Positions 27,928 through 36,804 of a DNA stretch of 64,000 nucleotides are shown piece by piece. Position 1 is the first letter of the stretch. Every line of letters begins with the position of its first letter. The notes beneath the pieces are model-generated. The model was not told the origin of the DNA. It made no database searches and was given only the letters and a program-made list of their open reading frames with translations. This stretch comes from Fabrea salina. Its lineage: Eukaryota; Ciliophora; Heterotrichea; Heterotrichida; Fabreidae. The translations under genes and the position numbers were made by a program. Location: NCBI GenBank assembly GCA_022984795.1, contig JALIHJ010000069.1, forward strand, positions 5,001 through 69,000. The letters run 5' to 3'.

Positions 27928-30459
27928 TTAAACTTGCAGGTTTTTATACTTATTTGTAAAAATTTTGTATATTTTAGGTTCCTTATCTATCAAGTTGCCC
28001 ATTAACACTTCGCGGGGGTTTTGGGGTTCTTGTTTAACTTGGTTTTTGTTTTTGATCCACGACTGATAAATTTCTTCAATGCCTGGTTTTTTACTTGGCC
28101 TAGTTGGAGTTTTTTCAGTTGAGTAGGTGGAAAGTGGGGACTTCTCTAATTGTTTTTTCAAACTGCTTATAAAGTTGGTAGAGACTTTGTAGTTCCTGGA
28201 CCTGTCAGCTTCTAGAAGAGGAGACTTTGACTTAAAGTAGTGCTTAGGTATACTGATTTTAGACCGAATGGGTTTGATGGGAAGGGCAGTTTGCGGACTG
28301 CGGACCGACTGCATGGGAGTTTTGGACTTTCTTTGGAAGTAGTTTTCAGAGGAGTTGCTTTTTAGGATGTACTCGTCTCCTTGGGCTGTTATTTGGATCT
28401 GAGTGGGGTTCAGGTACATTGGAGTTCGGCTTTTTTCGCGCTTTGCAGGTTTAACTACTCTTCTGATTCTTTTAGCTGAAAAGGTTTCCTTTCTTTGGGT
28501 TGTAGGTTGTGGGTTTTCAGTGATTGGGGGTGTTGGTTTTTGAAAAGGTTTTTGAGGCTGGGGTTCAAGTTCTTCGATGTCTGAAGGTGAACTTTCTGAG
28601 CTTTCTTCGTCGCTGCTTGGGACTTGTTCGATGCCTTTCCAGATTTCTTCTCTCTCAAGTATGTCCTTGAACTCCCCAGTGCTTTCTTGGCAGTTTTGGA
28701 ACTCCTCAATCTTAGTTTCTTCGATCTTTTTGGAAGGCCTGAGTAGTTTTTGGGTCACGTAAATAATTTTTTTAGAACAAATCCTTGCAGACATAAAGTT
28801 AAGTGCTAGTTTGCACAAACAAGAAGCAACGTTCCGGAGGTCTTGTGGCACCATGTGCAAGTCCGACCTTGTCTCTGGAAAAGCACTTATGCTTTCAGGA
28901 CCGTAAAAAGAAGCCTCCATAGTGTAGCTGTTAACTACTCCAAACTCTTTGTAAACTACTATTCTAGCAGTGCTTTCTTTGCACTTTTCCATTCGAAAGT
29001 GGGAGTCTTTAAAGCTAAACAAAGGAGTTTGCTCGCCCATGAGCACAGGAATCACTTTAGCAAGTATGTTTTTACGCTTGTCTTCGAAGGCTGTGGACTT
29101 GCACCCGTACATAAAGATGTTGCGTTTAGTGGCGTGGCCGTGCAAGTCACAAAACATCGAAATGCTGTGGGACTCTCCAAACACCTGCATCATCTTCTTT
29201 GTATAGTAAATAGTGGGATGGGCAAGTTTGTTGGGCTGGGCCCAGCGTCTGTTTAGGTCAACACCTAAAAGAGAAGCTCGGTTGTTGCCGTACCTGACGC
29301 CGTCAGGGTTGAGCATAGGCACTACTTTAAAAACAAAGTTTTCTCTGAGTATGTGGGCGTGTTGCGAGTTGCTCACTAAGAAGTCCAGGATTCCTTCCAT
29401 CATGAACGAAGACACTGTTTCGCCTGAGTGGACTCTTGCCGTGATCACAATGCCTTTCTTTCTGGAGTGTTTGTTTTTGGTTTTCTTTTTGTTTTCGCGT
29501 CTTCTGAAGAGTCTCCTTGCAGGAGCACTGATCTTCATCATGTAGCTTTCTTCGTAAAAAGAAGTGTAGCTCTCGATGTTGTTGGTGATCGTAACGAAGT
29601 AGCAGGGGTTCTTAGTTACTGTTTCGCACAAGGTGTTTACTCGTGCAATGTCTGAGTGCTTTTCTCGGAGTTCGTCAAGTTTGGTGTTCAGTTCTTGGTA
29701 AGTGTAGGGGTAAGAGAACGCAAAGTACACTGTGTCGTGGAGTTGTTCAAACCTGTAGTTGAACGCAAGGGTATAGCACCCTTCGTAGCCAGACACCGCA
29801 GTAGGGAAGTACTTAATGTTGGTTCCTCCTCTGAACCAGTCTCCTCCCTTTTTAAGACTTTTAATCAAAGGAAGCATTCCTTGGTTGTACAAAGACCCAA
29901 ACTTTCCAAGGTTGATGATTCTAAAGGTCACTTCGCCTACAAAGGTACTAGTTACACTGAAGTAGTACCACTGGTTAATAGCATTCTCAGAGTCTTTGTC
30001 CAAAATTAGCAAGTAGTCGTTCTTGGAAAGCCTAACTGCTTTGTGCAAGTTGCCGCATTCAAACTTAGAGTCGAACTTCAGAATGTCTGGGTCAGGAGGA
30101 ATTTCTAAGGTGTACTCGGGACAAAAGTTAGGCTCGCCGGGGAAATTCCGCACCTTGACGAAATTGTTAAGTTCTAAGTGGTCGTTACCTTGGGAAGTAA
30201 GGGACTCAAGTTCCCTTTTCAAAGCTGAACTTAAACTAGAGGCAGAACTTGGAGGGGATTCACGAGGAGCTTCTTGGCCTGCGAGTTTAGCCTTTACATC
30301 GTAGACTAAAACTCCTCCACACTCATACCTGTAAAGATTGGGTTTCTTCTTGAATAAAGAACGGTTGGTGCTGGGGTCTGACCCACGGGACCACTCAACT
30401 TCGCTTGTGCAGTGTTCAGCTTTTTGAGTGTTTAAGCGAGGAATTAAAGAAAGGCTCAT
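27928..30459 (-). CDS. AGBL: Cytosolic carboxypeptidase (CCP/AGBL, M14 family)
   Basis: 843 residues. The CCP-specific beta-sandwich (about 115-215; ECGNLHKAVRLSKNDYLL, WYYFSVTSTFVGEVTFRIIN) precedes an M14 peptidase domain. Zinc ligands are visible as ARVHSGET (His about 343, Glu about 346) and CDLHGHATKRN (His about 440); the catalytic Glu is in NSYTMEASFYG (about 513). Substrate-side motifs PMLNPDGVRYGNNR and GVDLNRRW match the family. CCPs remove polyglutamate side chains or C-terminal residues from tubulin, which fits a heavily ciliated cell. The C-terminal 270 residues are low-complexity, Ser/Pro/Lys-rich. Confidence 0.93.
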   Translation of the reverse strand: MSLSLIPRLNTQKAEHCTSEVEWSRGSDPSTNRSLFKKKPNLYRYECGGVLVYDVKAKLAGQEAPRESPPSSASSLSSALKRELESLTSQGNDHLELNNFVKVRNFPGEPNFCPEYTLEIPPDPDILKFDSKFECGNLHKAVRLSKNDYLLILDKDSENAINQWYYFSVTSTFVGEVTFRIINLGKFGSLYNQGMLPLIKSLKKGGDWFRGGTNIKYFPTAVSGYEGCYTLAFNYRFEQLHDTVYFAFSYPYTYQELNTKLDELREKHSDIARVNTLCETVTKNPCYFVTITNNIESYTSFYEESYMMKISAPARRLFRRRENKKKTKNKHSRKKGIVITARVHSGETVSSFMMEGILDFLVSNSQHAHILRENFVFKVVPMLNPDGVRYGNNRASLLGVDLNRRWAQPNKLAHPTIYYTKKMMQVFGESHSISMFCDLHGHATKRNIFMYGCKSTAFEDKRKNILAKVIPVLMGEQTPLFSFKDSHFRMEKCKESTARIVVYKEFGVVNSYTMEASFYGPESISAFPETRSDLHMVPQDLRNVASCLCKLALNFMSARICSKKIIYVTQKLLRPSKKIEETKIEEFQNCQESTGEFKDILEREEIWKGIEQVPSSDEESSESSPSDIEELEPQPQKPFQKPTPPITENPQPTTQRKETFSAKRIRRVVKPAKREKSRTPMYLNPTQIQITAQGDEYILKSNSSENYFQRKSKTPMQSVRSPQTALPIKPIRSKISIPKHYFKSKSPLLEADRSRNYKVSTNFISSLKKQLEKSPLSTYSTEKTPTRPSKKPGIEEIYQSWIKNKNQVKQEPQNPREVLMGNLIDKEPKIYKIFTNKYKNLQV

Positions 30460-30465
30460 TATTAC

Positions 30466-30750
30466 TTAAAATTCTTTCCTCACAGGATGGCTTCTAGAAG
30501 CTGCGTAGTAAACAAGCATCCCAGGGAAATACAGACTTACGAAGAGCAAAGCAACCTTAAATCCTCCAGGCAGACCTTGCTGTGCCATCAAATTATTTGT
30601 AAACACTGAAAAGGTGTACTTGGGGATGCCTGCTGAGGCAGTGGTTCTGCGTTTTCTAGAGAGTACTTTCAGTAAGGTGTTGTCAGCAGGTTTAATTTTT
30701 TCGAGTTTAGGGTTGTAGTTGGGTGGATCTCTAGTGTCTAGTAATCCCAT
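30466..30750 (-). CDS. Small single-pass membrane protein, unknown
   Basis: 94 residues. A polar N-terminal half is followed by one hydrophobic segment (about 64-83; FKVALLFVSLYFPGMLVYYA) and a short basic end (SRSHPVRKEF). The size and single helix would suit an accessory subunit of an organellar membrane complex, but there is no diagnostic motif. The reading is supported by its fit between neighbours: 6 bp after it comes the carboxypeptidase start, and its own ATG is 7 bp from the divergent DUSP ATG. Confidence 0.7.
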   Translation of the reverse strand: MGLLDTRDPPNYNPKLEKIKPADNTLLKVLSRKRRTTASAGIPKYTFSVFTNNLMAQQGLPGGFKVALLFVSLYFPGMLVYYAASRSHPVRKEF

Positions 30751-30757
30751 TTATTAA
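30751..30757. promoter_or_regulatory. 7-bp divergent spacer (small membrane protein / DUSP)
   Basis: The two ATGs are separated only by TTATTAA (CAT-TTATTAA-ATG). Any bidirectional promoter must use this AT-rich core together with coding sequence. Confidence 0.5.
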
Positions 30758-31246
30758 ATGGACTTCGAGAGTTTTGTTGAAGAGAGCATGAAACCTATGC
30801 ACGAAATTGAAGAGGGGTTGTTCTTGGGAAACATCCACGGTGCAGAGAACCTCAAACTCCTTGAGCAACACAACATCAAAGCTATAGTGCGGTGCGTGAA
30901 CCAGGGCTTCTACACCCAAACCCCTTTTGAACAAATAAACTACCACTACGTTCCAATCGAGGACTCCTGGGGCGCAGACATTGCTTCACATGTTCCAGAA
31001 GCAGTTAGGTTTATTCACAGGAACAGAGCAGAAGGCAACAACGTCCTGGTCCACTGTGCAGCAGGAGTTTCGCGGAGTGCTAGTATTACTATTGCTTATT
31101 TAATGGCCAAGTACCAAAACGGGTATGACCAGACTCTTTATTTGGTAAGGTCCAAAAGGAGCTGTGTGTGCCCCAACCCAGGTTTTGTCAGGCAACTAAG
31201 GCAACTGAGCCTTAAGGACCTCGCAAGCTATCTTGAACTTAACTAA
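30758..31246 (+). CDS. Dual-specificity protein phosphatase (atypical DUSP)
   Basis: 162 residues, little more than the catalytic domain. The phosphatase loop is VHCAAGVSRSAS (Cys100, Arg106). The general-acid Asp lies in VPIEDSWGADI. Other DUSP features are GLFLGNIHGAENL, IKAIVRCVNQ and a C-terminal NPGFVRQLRQL. No kinase-interaction or targeting module is attached, so substrates cannot be inferred. The U1-70K gene converges 13 bp downstream. Confidence 0.93.
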   Translation: MDFESFVEESMKPMHEIEEGLFLGNIHGAENLKLLEQHNIKAIVRCVNQGFYTQTPFEQINYHYVPIEDSWGADIASHVPEAVRFIHRNRAEGNNVLVHCAAGVSRSASITIAYLMAKYQNGYDQTLYLVRSKRSCVCPNPGFVRQLRQLSLKDLASYLELN

Positions 31247-31259
31247 GTTGTTAGTAGTA

Positions 31260-32009
31260 TTACTGCCTATACTTATCATACCTCCGGGACCTGCTTCTAG
31301 GCCTACCTTGGGATTTATAGCCGCGGGACTCGTCGTAAATGTAAGAAATGTCTACTTTCTGTGGCGCTTCGCCTTTGGGGCGGTGGGCGCGGGTGTTGCC
31401 TTTGCCCCCGCCCAGTCTCCGTGGGTGCCAGTCTCGAGTGGTTCTTCCCCTTTCGAAGTCTACAAGTACTTGTCTTCCGTCTATGCGGCGTCCGTCTGCG
31501 TGTTTGTAGGCATTTTTGAAGTCGTTTTTGTTTTCGTATTCAATGAAGGCGTAGCCTCTTGAGTTGCCTTGCTTATCTCTTACGAGGTTTATGCTGCGGA
31601 TGGGGCCGTAAATGCCGAACTCTTTTTCTAATTTGCTTTCAGTGGTTTCGAAGTTGAGTCTGCACACAAACAAGGTGAGGTAGGGGTCAGAAGGCAAGTT
31701 GTACTCTTTGGGGTCGTAGTTTTGTCTCAGCAAGTTGAGTGACTGTTGGTGCGACTCTAGTTTTTGTTGTTTGGAGGAAGCTTTGGGAAGTTCTTCGGGG
31801 GGTGGAGGAGGACCTTCTTCCATAAGGTCTACGTAGTCTGCAATTCCTTCGTAAGACCTGCATTTGGGCTTAAGGGGTACTTTTAAAAAGGGCAATGGAG
31901 GTCTGGGGTTGAACAGTGACTGCAGGTGTGGCGGCAACTCTGGCCGAGGCATGTAGCTAGTGCTAGGTGGCCTGAAAGGGGCCATTGGCAAACCTCCGGG
32001 CATAAACAT
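31260..32009 (-). CDS. SNRNP70: U1 snRNP 70-kDa protein
   Basis: 249 residues. The N-terminal segment is the U1-70K-specific LPPHLQSLFNPRPPLPFLKV, which in other eukaryotes wraps around the U1 core and contacts U1-C. The RRM (about 105-185) has RNP2 LFVCRLNF and RNP1 RGYAFIEY. The tail is short, with only a hint of an RS/RD domain (RPRSRSRRYDKYRQ), much less than the human protein. U1 snRNP selects 5' splice sites, so this gene belongs to the machinery that must define the 15-nt introns seen elsewhere in the window. Confidence 0.94.
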   Translation of the reverse strand: MFMPGGLPMAPFRPPSTSYMPRPELPPHLQSLFNPRPPLPFLKVPLKPKCRSYEGIADYVDLMEEGPPPPPEELPKASSKQQKLESHQQSLNLLRQNYDPKEYNLPSDPYLTLFVCRLNFETTESKLEKEFGIYGPIRSINLVRDKQGNSRGYAFIEYENKNDFKNAYKHADGRRIDGRQVLVDFERGRTTRDWHPRRLGGGKGNTRAHRPKGEAPQKVDISYIYDESRGYKSQGRPRSRSRRYDKYRQ

Positions 32010-32020
32010 CTTTTTACTTA

Positions 32021-33487
32021 TTAAGCTATAGAGCAGAATTCCAAAAAGCTAATCCAAACTGCCAGCACCCAAAGCTTCAGTCGCGCCCAGTAACGAGCAG
32101 TGTAGGAAACCTGGTCTCTTGTGCAGTAGTCAGCTATTATTTGCATTGTGTTTACAGGGTTGCCGAGTTCAGCGTCAATAGCACGCAGCCACTCAAAGGT
32201 TTTGAAAAGAAGCACCAGTTCGTTGTGCATTCTTCCCAACACTTGGTTGATTTCTTTATGCCACTCCTGTGCATGCTGGATGAGTTCTTCTTTCTGAGCT
32301 TTGTAAGCACGTGCGTTTCTGAGTCTTTCTAGACCAGACTCTGGCTTCATAATGTCTTCCCAGGGCCTCCCAGCCATCATGCCTGCTAACAAGGGGTAAA
32401 GAGTAGTTACTCCAAGTTCAGCTGCGTAGTGCTTCATGCCTTCTTCGTCCTGCAGTATGATGCTTCTCCACATTCCGTTGTAGCTTTGCTTGACGCCTTC
32501 AGAAAGGTCCCTGTAGAGACCGTGGTCCAAAAGCACTATTTGGGGTTTAACTCCTTTCCAAGTTTTGACAGGTCTTACAAGTATGTTGCCTGGGTGAGGG
32601 TCGCAGTGCACGAAGCCACTGACAAAGATCATTTCGTTAAAAGCTTTTGACAAGAGTTGAGTGAGGTCGCTTAGGTCAATTCCTGTTTCTTTGATTTGTT
32701 CTACTTTTGAAATAATCACTCCTTCCATGAACTCCATAGTAAGTACTCTGTCCGAACACAACCCCCAGTAGATCTCAGGCACCTTAACATAAGGGTTCTT
32801 TTTAAAGATTTCAGAACACTTTTGGGCGTTGTTGCCTTCGCGAATAAAGTCAAGTTCGTGCTCAGCACTTCTTTTAAGGTCGTCGATTATCCACATGTAG
32901 TCGAAGTTCTTAAAGAGCTTTCTCCCAGTCTTCGCAAGCACTTCCAGAATACGTACGTCTCCTGGGTACTGCTCCCTGATCCACCTGTGCTGCACCTTAA
33001 CGGCCACCACTTCTCCGTTGTTGAGTTTAGCTCTGTGGACTTGGGCAAGCGAAGCACTTGCAATGGGCTCTTCGTCGAACTCAGCAAACACTTTGTGGAT
33101 TGGTTGTTTTAGGTCTTCTTCAACGATGCGTTTTACATCTTCAAACTTAGCTCTGGGTGCGTCGTTCATGAGTGGTTTCATGGTATTCACGTACTCCTGA
33201 GGAACTAGCAAGTCCAAGTTGCCTATTACTTGGCCGAGTTTTATGTAGCTGCCTCCGTTTTTCTTGAGGGCTTCTCTCAGCATTTCTGAGTTTTCAACGT
33301 GCTTTTGGTGGTCGACGCCTCCAATCGAGTTAAAGGCAATTTTTCCAGCAGTAAAACTAATTCTTCCTAATCTTTGAGCAGCAACAAGCAGTTCCTGGGG
33401 GTTTTCTCTGAGTTCAGAAAAGTTGTAGTAAACCCCACCTAAACCCAGAGCTCCTGTGAAAGTTGTGATTTTCAAAAGTTTTTTCAT
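32021..33487 (-). CDS. ADCK1: ADCK1-like atypical kinase (ABC1/UbiB family)
   Basis: 488 residues. Family motifs appear in order: KxGQ as YIKLGQVIG (about 82-90), the Ala-rich loop IASASLAQVHRAKL, catalytic Lys in VVAVKVQHRWI, HELDFIREGNNA, VHCDPHPGNILVRP and LLDHGLYRDL. The N-terminus (MKKLLKITTFTGALGLGGVYY) is hydrophobic and basic, suiting mitochondrial or inner-membrane targeting. UbiB-family proteins support coenzyme Q and mitochondrial lipid homeostasis; best overall resemblance is to ADCK1/ADCK5 rather than COQ8. The last helix (LWVLAVWISFLEFCS) may be a membrane anchor. The SK channel gene diverges 59 bp away. Confidence 0.9.
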   Translation of the reverse strand: MKKLLKITTFTGALGLGGVYYNFSELRENPQELLVAAQRLGRISFTAGKIAFNSIGGVDHQKHVENSEMLREALKKNGGSYIKLGQVIGNLDLLVPQEYVNTMKPLMNDAPRAKFEDVKRIVEEDLKQPIHKVFAEFDEEPIASASLAQVHRAKLNNGEVVAVKVQHRWIREQYPGDVRILEVLAKTGRKLFKNFDYMWIIDDLKRSAEHELDFIREGNNAQKCSEIFKKNPYVKVPEIYWGLCSDRVLTMEFMEGVIISKVEQIKETGIDLSDLTQLLSKAFNEMIFVSGFVHCDPHPGNILVRPVKTWKGVKPQIVLLDHGLYRDLSEGVKQSYNGMWRSIILQDEEGMKHYAAELGVTTLYPLLAGMMAGRPWEDIMKPESGLERLRNARAYKAQKEELIQHAQEWHKEINQVLGRMHNELVLLFKTFEWLRAIDAELGNPVNTMQIIADYCTRDQVSYTARYWARLKLWVLAVWISFLEFCSIA

Positions 33488-33546
33488 CAGTAAAAAAGTT
33501 TTATTTATTGCTTCTAGAATTGTTTACTAAGTGCTGAATAATTGTA

Positions 33547-34815
33547 ATGGAAATAGAAGATGCCTCCTACGAAAGCTCACTACTCTCCAAAGGCAGACCT
33601 CTGACCCTAGCTCAAAAGTCCCAGAGGTTGTACACTCGGTGGAGGACAGCTGAGATGGTAGCTGCAGTTCTGAGTATGGTAGGAGTGGTAACTTCGACTG
33701 TAGACTACGAGTTAGGTTTTGCCGAGGACAGGACTTACAGCAACTGTGCAGAAAACATCAACGAAGTCTACAGGTGGCTGACACTAGTGTTTACTCTTCT
33801 TTCAATGGTCTTTTTGGTTATGAGGCATCAAACTAAAAGAGAGTGGTACAAGTGCAGGCCCAACCCCTTCCCTAAGGAAAGCGAACAAGAGCCCCAGGAA
33901 CACCGCAAACGAATCAAGAAAGAAAGGAAACTTTTGAGCTTGGGGCTTGTGCTTGAATTGCTTGGACTCTGCATTTTTCCTTACCCTTACATGCACGCAA
34001 ATGTTTCAGTCAGACAAGAATTCAGAACTAACGACGTAGACGGAAGGAGTCACTACGTGCATGTGTGCTACAGACTTGCAGAGTTCTTTTACGTGATGAT
34101 GTTTTTGCGACTAGGGTTCCTGCTGCGTTCTTTGTTTAACCTTACAATATACCAAAACGACCACGCAAGGGTGTATTGTGCCCGCAACGGAACCAAGGCC
34201 AACGTGAGGTTTTCAGTGAGGTGCATGATCAAAACGCACCCTTTGCGTTTGATTCTGGGGTTCATTGTGCCTAGCTTTTTGTTGTTTGGGATTTTTTTAA
34301 GGGTGTTTGAAAGGCCCTACACAGACATTTCTGGGCTGGACTTTGAGAGTTACTTGAACTCAGTGTGGTGCTGTGCAGTGACAATGGCAACTATAGGCTA
34401 CGGAGACCTGTACCCAGGGACTCACTTTGGCAGGATAGTTGCGATTCTGTGTGCTCTTTGGGGGGCCTTTACGTTTTCAATGGTGGTGTTTACGTTGGAG
34501 TCTTCTTTGCAACTAAACATCAGCCAAAACAAAGCCTTCAAAGCTATACACCGTTCGCGGAGCGCAGCTTTGGTGGTGGTGGAGGTCTTTAGACTGCACT
34601 TGCTCAAAAAGAAGTACGGGGACTCTAGTTTGGGAGTCTCTAAACAAAAACAAGTTCTGGAGAGAGCCATAAAGTACTACAAAAGCACCAAGAAGTCCCT
34701 TAAAATACACAGAAACAGGAGAGAACAAGAAATGCAGGCTTCCAAACACTACTTCAAAAAAGTCAGCAACCAAATGAAAAGGATCGAAACTAAACTAGAC
34801 AAACTTTTAATGTAA
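33547..34815 (+). CDS. SK-type (Ca2+/calmodulin-gated) K+ channel subunit
   Basis: 422 residues with six membrane helices (S1 about 35-58 to S6 about 295-320). The selectivity filter is TMATIGYGDLYPG (GYGD near 285). After S6 comes FKAIHRSRSAALVVVEVFRL and a basic coiled tail, the position of the calmodulin-binding domain in small-conductance channels. S4 (VMMFLRLGFLLRSLFNL) has few charges, as in SK channels, arguing against voltage gating. Such channels shape ciliary membrane responses to Ca2+ in other ciliates. The gene is followed at 13 bp by the HSF gene. Confidence 0.88.
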   Translation: MEIEDASYESSLLSKGRPLTLAQKSQRLYTRWRTAEMVAAVLSMVGVVTSTVDYELGFAEDRTYSNCAENINEVYRWLTLVFTLLSMVFLVMRHQTKREWYKCRPNPFPKESEQEPQEHRKRIKKERKLLSLGLVLELLGLCIFPYPYMHANVSVRQEFRTNDVDGRSHYVHVCYRLAEFFYVMMFLRLGFLLRSLFNLTIYQNDHARVYCARNGTKANVRFSVRCMIKTHPLRLILGFIVPSFLLFGIFLRVFERPYTDISGLDFESYLNSVWCCAVTMATIGYGDLYPGTHFGRIVAILCALWGAFTFSMVVFTLESSLQLNISQNKAFKAIHRSRSAALVVVEVFRLHLLKKKYGDSSLGVSKQKQVLERAIKYYKSTKKSLKIHRNRREQEMQASKHYFKKVSNQMKRIETKLDKLLM

Positions 34816-34828
34816 ACTAATAATCATT

Positions 34829-35590
34829 ATGAAAAAGAAAGCACACGCAACCAGTCCAACTTCCTTTTTGCAGAAGACTTACGACATGGTGACTGAAGAG
34901 TCCCTCAACGAAGTCATCTGCTGGACACAAGACGGCGCCGGTTTTGTAATCAACAATGTAAATGAATTCAGTGAAAGGGTCTTGCCTCGCTACTTCAAAC
35001 ACAACAACTTGGCTTCCTTTGTCCGACAACTCAACATGTACGACTTCCACAAGTGCAGGGAGTCAGGGCAAACCCACATGTTCAAACACCCCTTATTCGT
35101 CAAAGGACGCCCAGACCTTATGAAAGACATTTCTAGGAAGTCAACTGAGGCCAACTGGTCCCTCATGCCTAGGGGTCATTCTTCAGAAGGAGAAGTCTCT
35201 CCCCTTCTTCAAAAACTTTACCAACTCCACAAACGTGGCCAGGCCTCCGAAACCCAAATTAAAAACCTTGAAGAAAGAGTCACTAGCTTGACACACCAAA
35301 ACAAACTCCTAGTCACCCAAATCATGGAAAGTCGTGACCGCATGAAGAAGATCGAAAGTGTACTTCTTATGATCGCAAGTTACATGCAAGGCCGCAAAGA
35401 ACCTAAGATTTCTATGGAGGCTAGTTACTTGCCGATCACCCACGTGCCTATGAAGTCTTTTGACGACTTTATGGAAGAGCAGCCCGTTGGCTCGTCTTTC
35501 CGGAACTTAAAAGAAGATAATCCTGAAAGCTTATCTTCTGAAAACATGACCTTTGACGAAGACAAGCTTGACTTTTTGCTTGACTCTTAG
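34829..35590 (+). CDS. HSF: Heat shock transcription factor
   Basis: 253 residues. The winged-helix DNA-binding domain occupies about 10-105: FLQKTYDMVTEESLNEVICW, GFVINNVNEFSERVLPRYFK, NNLASFVRQLNMYDFHKC and the wing SGQTHMFKHPLFVKGRPDL. A heptad trimerisation region follows (about 130-185; NLEERVTSLTHQNKLLVTQI). The remaining 65 residues are acidic and could be an activation domain. HSFs bind nGAAn arrays and drive chaperone genes. The stop is TAG. Confidence 0.95.
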   Translation: MKKKAHATSPTSFLQKTYDMVTEESLNEVICWTQDGAGFVINNVNEFSERVLPRYFKHNNLASFVRQLNMYDFHKCRESGQTHMFKHPLFVKGRPDLMKDISRKSTEANWSLMPRGHSSEGEVSPLLQKLYQLHKRGQASETQIKNLEERVTSLTHQNKLLVTQIMESRDRMKKIESVLLMIASYMQGRKEPKISMEASYLPITHVPMKSFDDFMEEQPVGSSFRNLKEDNPESLSSENMTFDEDKLDFLLDS

Positions 35591-35651
35591 GACCCACTTT
35601 TAATTATTTAAGTTATTTGTTGGTTTTGTTTTAACACTTGCTATTTATAAT

Positions 35652-36638
35652 ATGAACAACTACGCTATGAATCAGTATAATGAAAACTGCAGACTGCAGA
35701 ATGCTTCGATTCTGAAGTTTTACCCCAAAATCTTAGAGGCTTTAAGGCTTTCTGGAGAAGTTAAAAGAGTTGCTGATTACGGCTGTTCAGAAGGTCAGAA
35801 TTCTCTATTAATGTTCAGGAACCTTATTTCTGACTACCGGGAGTACTCGAAAACACCAGTAGAGGTGAGTCATGTAGATTTACCTTCGAACAACTGGAAT
35901 GCTTTTACAAAAGCTATGCAGGAAGAGAACTACTTAAGTCTTCCAGACACTTCATTGAGCATAGTCCCGGGGTCCTTTTACGAAAAGCTCTTCCTTGAGG
36001 GGTCTATTGACTTTGGGTTTTCGTCGTTTGCTTTTCACTACTTAGACACTCCTATACCTGCTGAGGATTCTATTTATGTACAGCTAAGCTCAGATCCACA
36101 GGTGCAAGAGAGTCTTACTTCTTTAGCTTCTCAGTCAATTTCTAAAATCCTTAGTTCCCGTGTTGCCGAGCTGCGTTCTGGAGGTATTTTGTGTATCGTG
36201 CACCCTGAGTTTGACTCTTCAAAGCTCGATACCGTAAAGGTACTGCAAACAGCCCGTGAAAGTCTTAAGCAAGACCTCAGTGTGGAAATTGTAAAGAACT
36301 ACACTATACAGTGTACTGTGGCAAACGAGCAACTTTGGAGGGCTGAAATTGCTAAGTTTCCTGAGTTGGAACTTGTGGAGGTGGAGCGAGTGAGTTTTGT
36401 GTCACCTTTTTATGAGGATTACTTGAAAGAAGGCGACTTAGAAAAGTATGCTAGAACCTATGCAGGGTGGTTTGAAGCTTGGGCTCTGCCTCCTCTGAGG
36501 AGGTGCATTAGTCACTTAGGAGAAACTGAAATCTCTGAAATTCTCGAAAAGTTCGACTTTTACCTGCGCAGTGCTATCACTGAAGACTTGCAGCCCAACT
36601 ACTTTTCTTCATCCATAATTATCCTTAAGAAGAGGTAA
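35652..36638 (+). CDS. SABATH-like carboxyl methyltransferase
   Basis: 328 residues. SAM-binding start VADYGCSEGQNSLLMF matches the SABATH (salicylate/benzoate/theobromine methyltransferase) pattern, and FGFSSFAFHYLDTPIP corresponds to the plant SSYSLHWLS-type motif. VEVSHVDLPSNNWNAF and the C-terminal Trp-rich helical cap (GWFEAWALPPLRRCI) also fit. SABATH enzymes methylate carboxyl groups of small acids in plants; the substrate here cannot be predicted. The gene is flanked by larger spacers (61 and 166 bp) than its neighbours and by eye has a somewhat different codon style, so horizontal origin is possible but unproven. Confidence 0.82.
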   Translation: MNNYAMNQYNENCRLQNASILKFYPKILEALRLSGEVKRVADYGCSEGQNSLLMFRNLISDYREYSKTPVEVSHVDLPSNNWNAFTKAMQEENYLSLPDTSLSIVPGSFYEKLFLEGSIDFGFSSFAFHYLDTPIPAEDSIYVQLSSDPQVQESLTSLASQSISKILSSRVAELRSGGILCIVHPEFDSSKLDTVKVLQTARESLKQDLSVEIVKNYTIQCTVANEQLWRAEIAKFPELELVEVERVSFVSPFYEDYLKEGDLEKYARTYAGWFEAWALPPLRRCISHLGETEISEILEKFDFYLRSAITEDLQPNYFSSSIIILKKR

Positions 36639-36804
36639 CTAACTTTGTTTCTAAGTTCGGTTATTTCTTTAGGTCTTCCTTTTATCTGGGTTTTACATGT
36701 TTACAAAATCTCAATTAAACTCTTAATTGATTTTGAACCGATATCATTGGCATATTTTGTGCTTTCTATGGTGAAAGCCTATCGAAAAAATTTCAGGTAA
36801 TAAA
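36639..36804 (+). promoter_or_regulatory. 166-bp spacer with a perfect hairpin
   Basis: Longest spacer inside the central gene block. It holds a perfect 8-bp inverted repeat, TCAATTAA-ACTC-TTAATTGA at 36711-36730, and T-rich runs near 36640-36690. It probably contains the 3' end of the SABATH gene and the promoter of the giant surface protein. No RNA gene is recognisable. Confidence 0.45.

Noticed and set aside
36731-36765. Weak likeness to U6 snRNA (TTGAACCGATATCATTGGCAT)
   Set aside because: Only a short partial match, no ACAGAGA box or U6 stem, and no T-run terminator in place.
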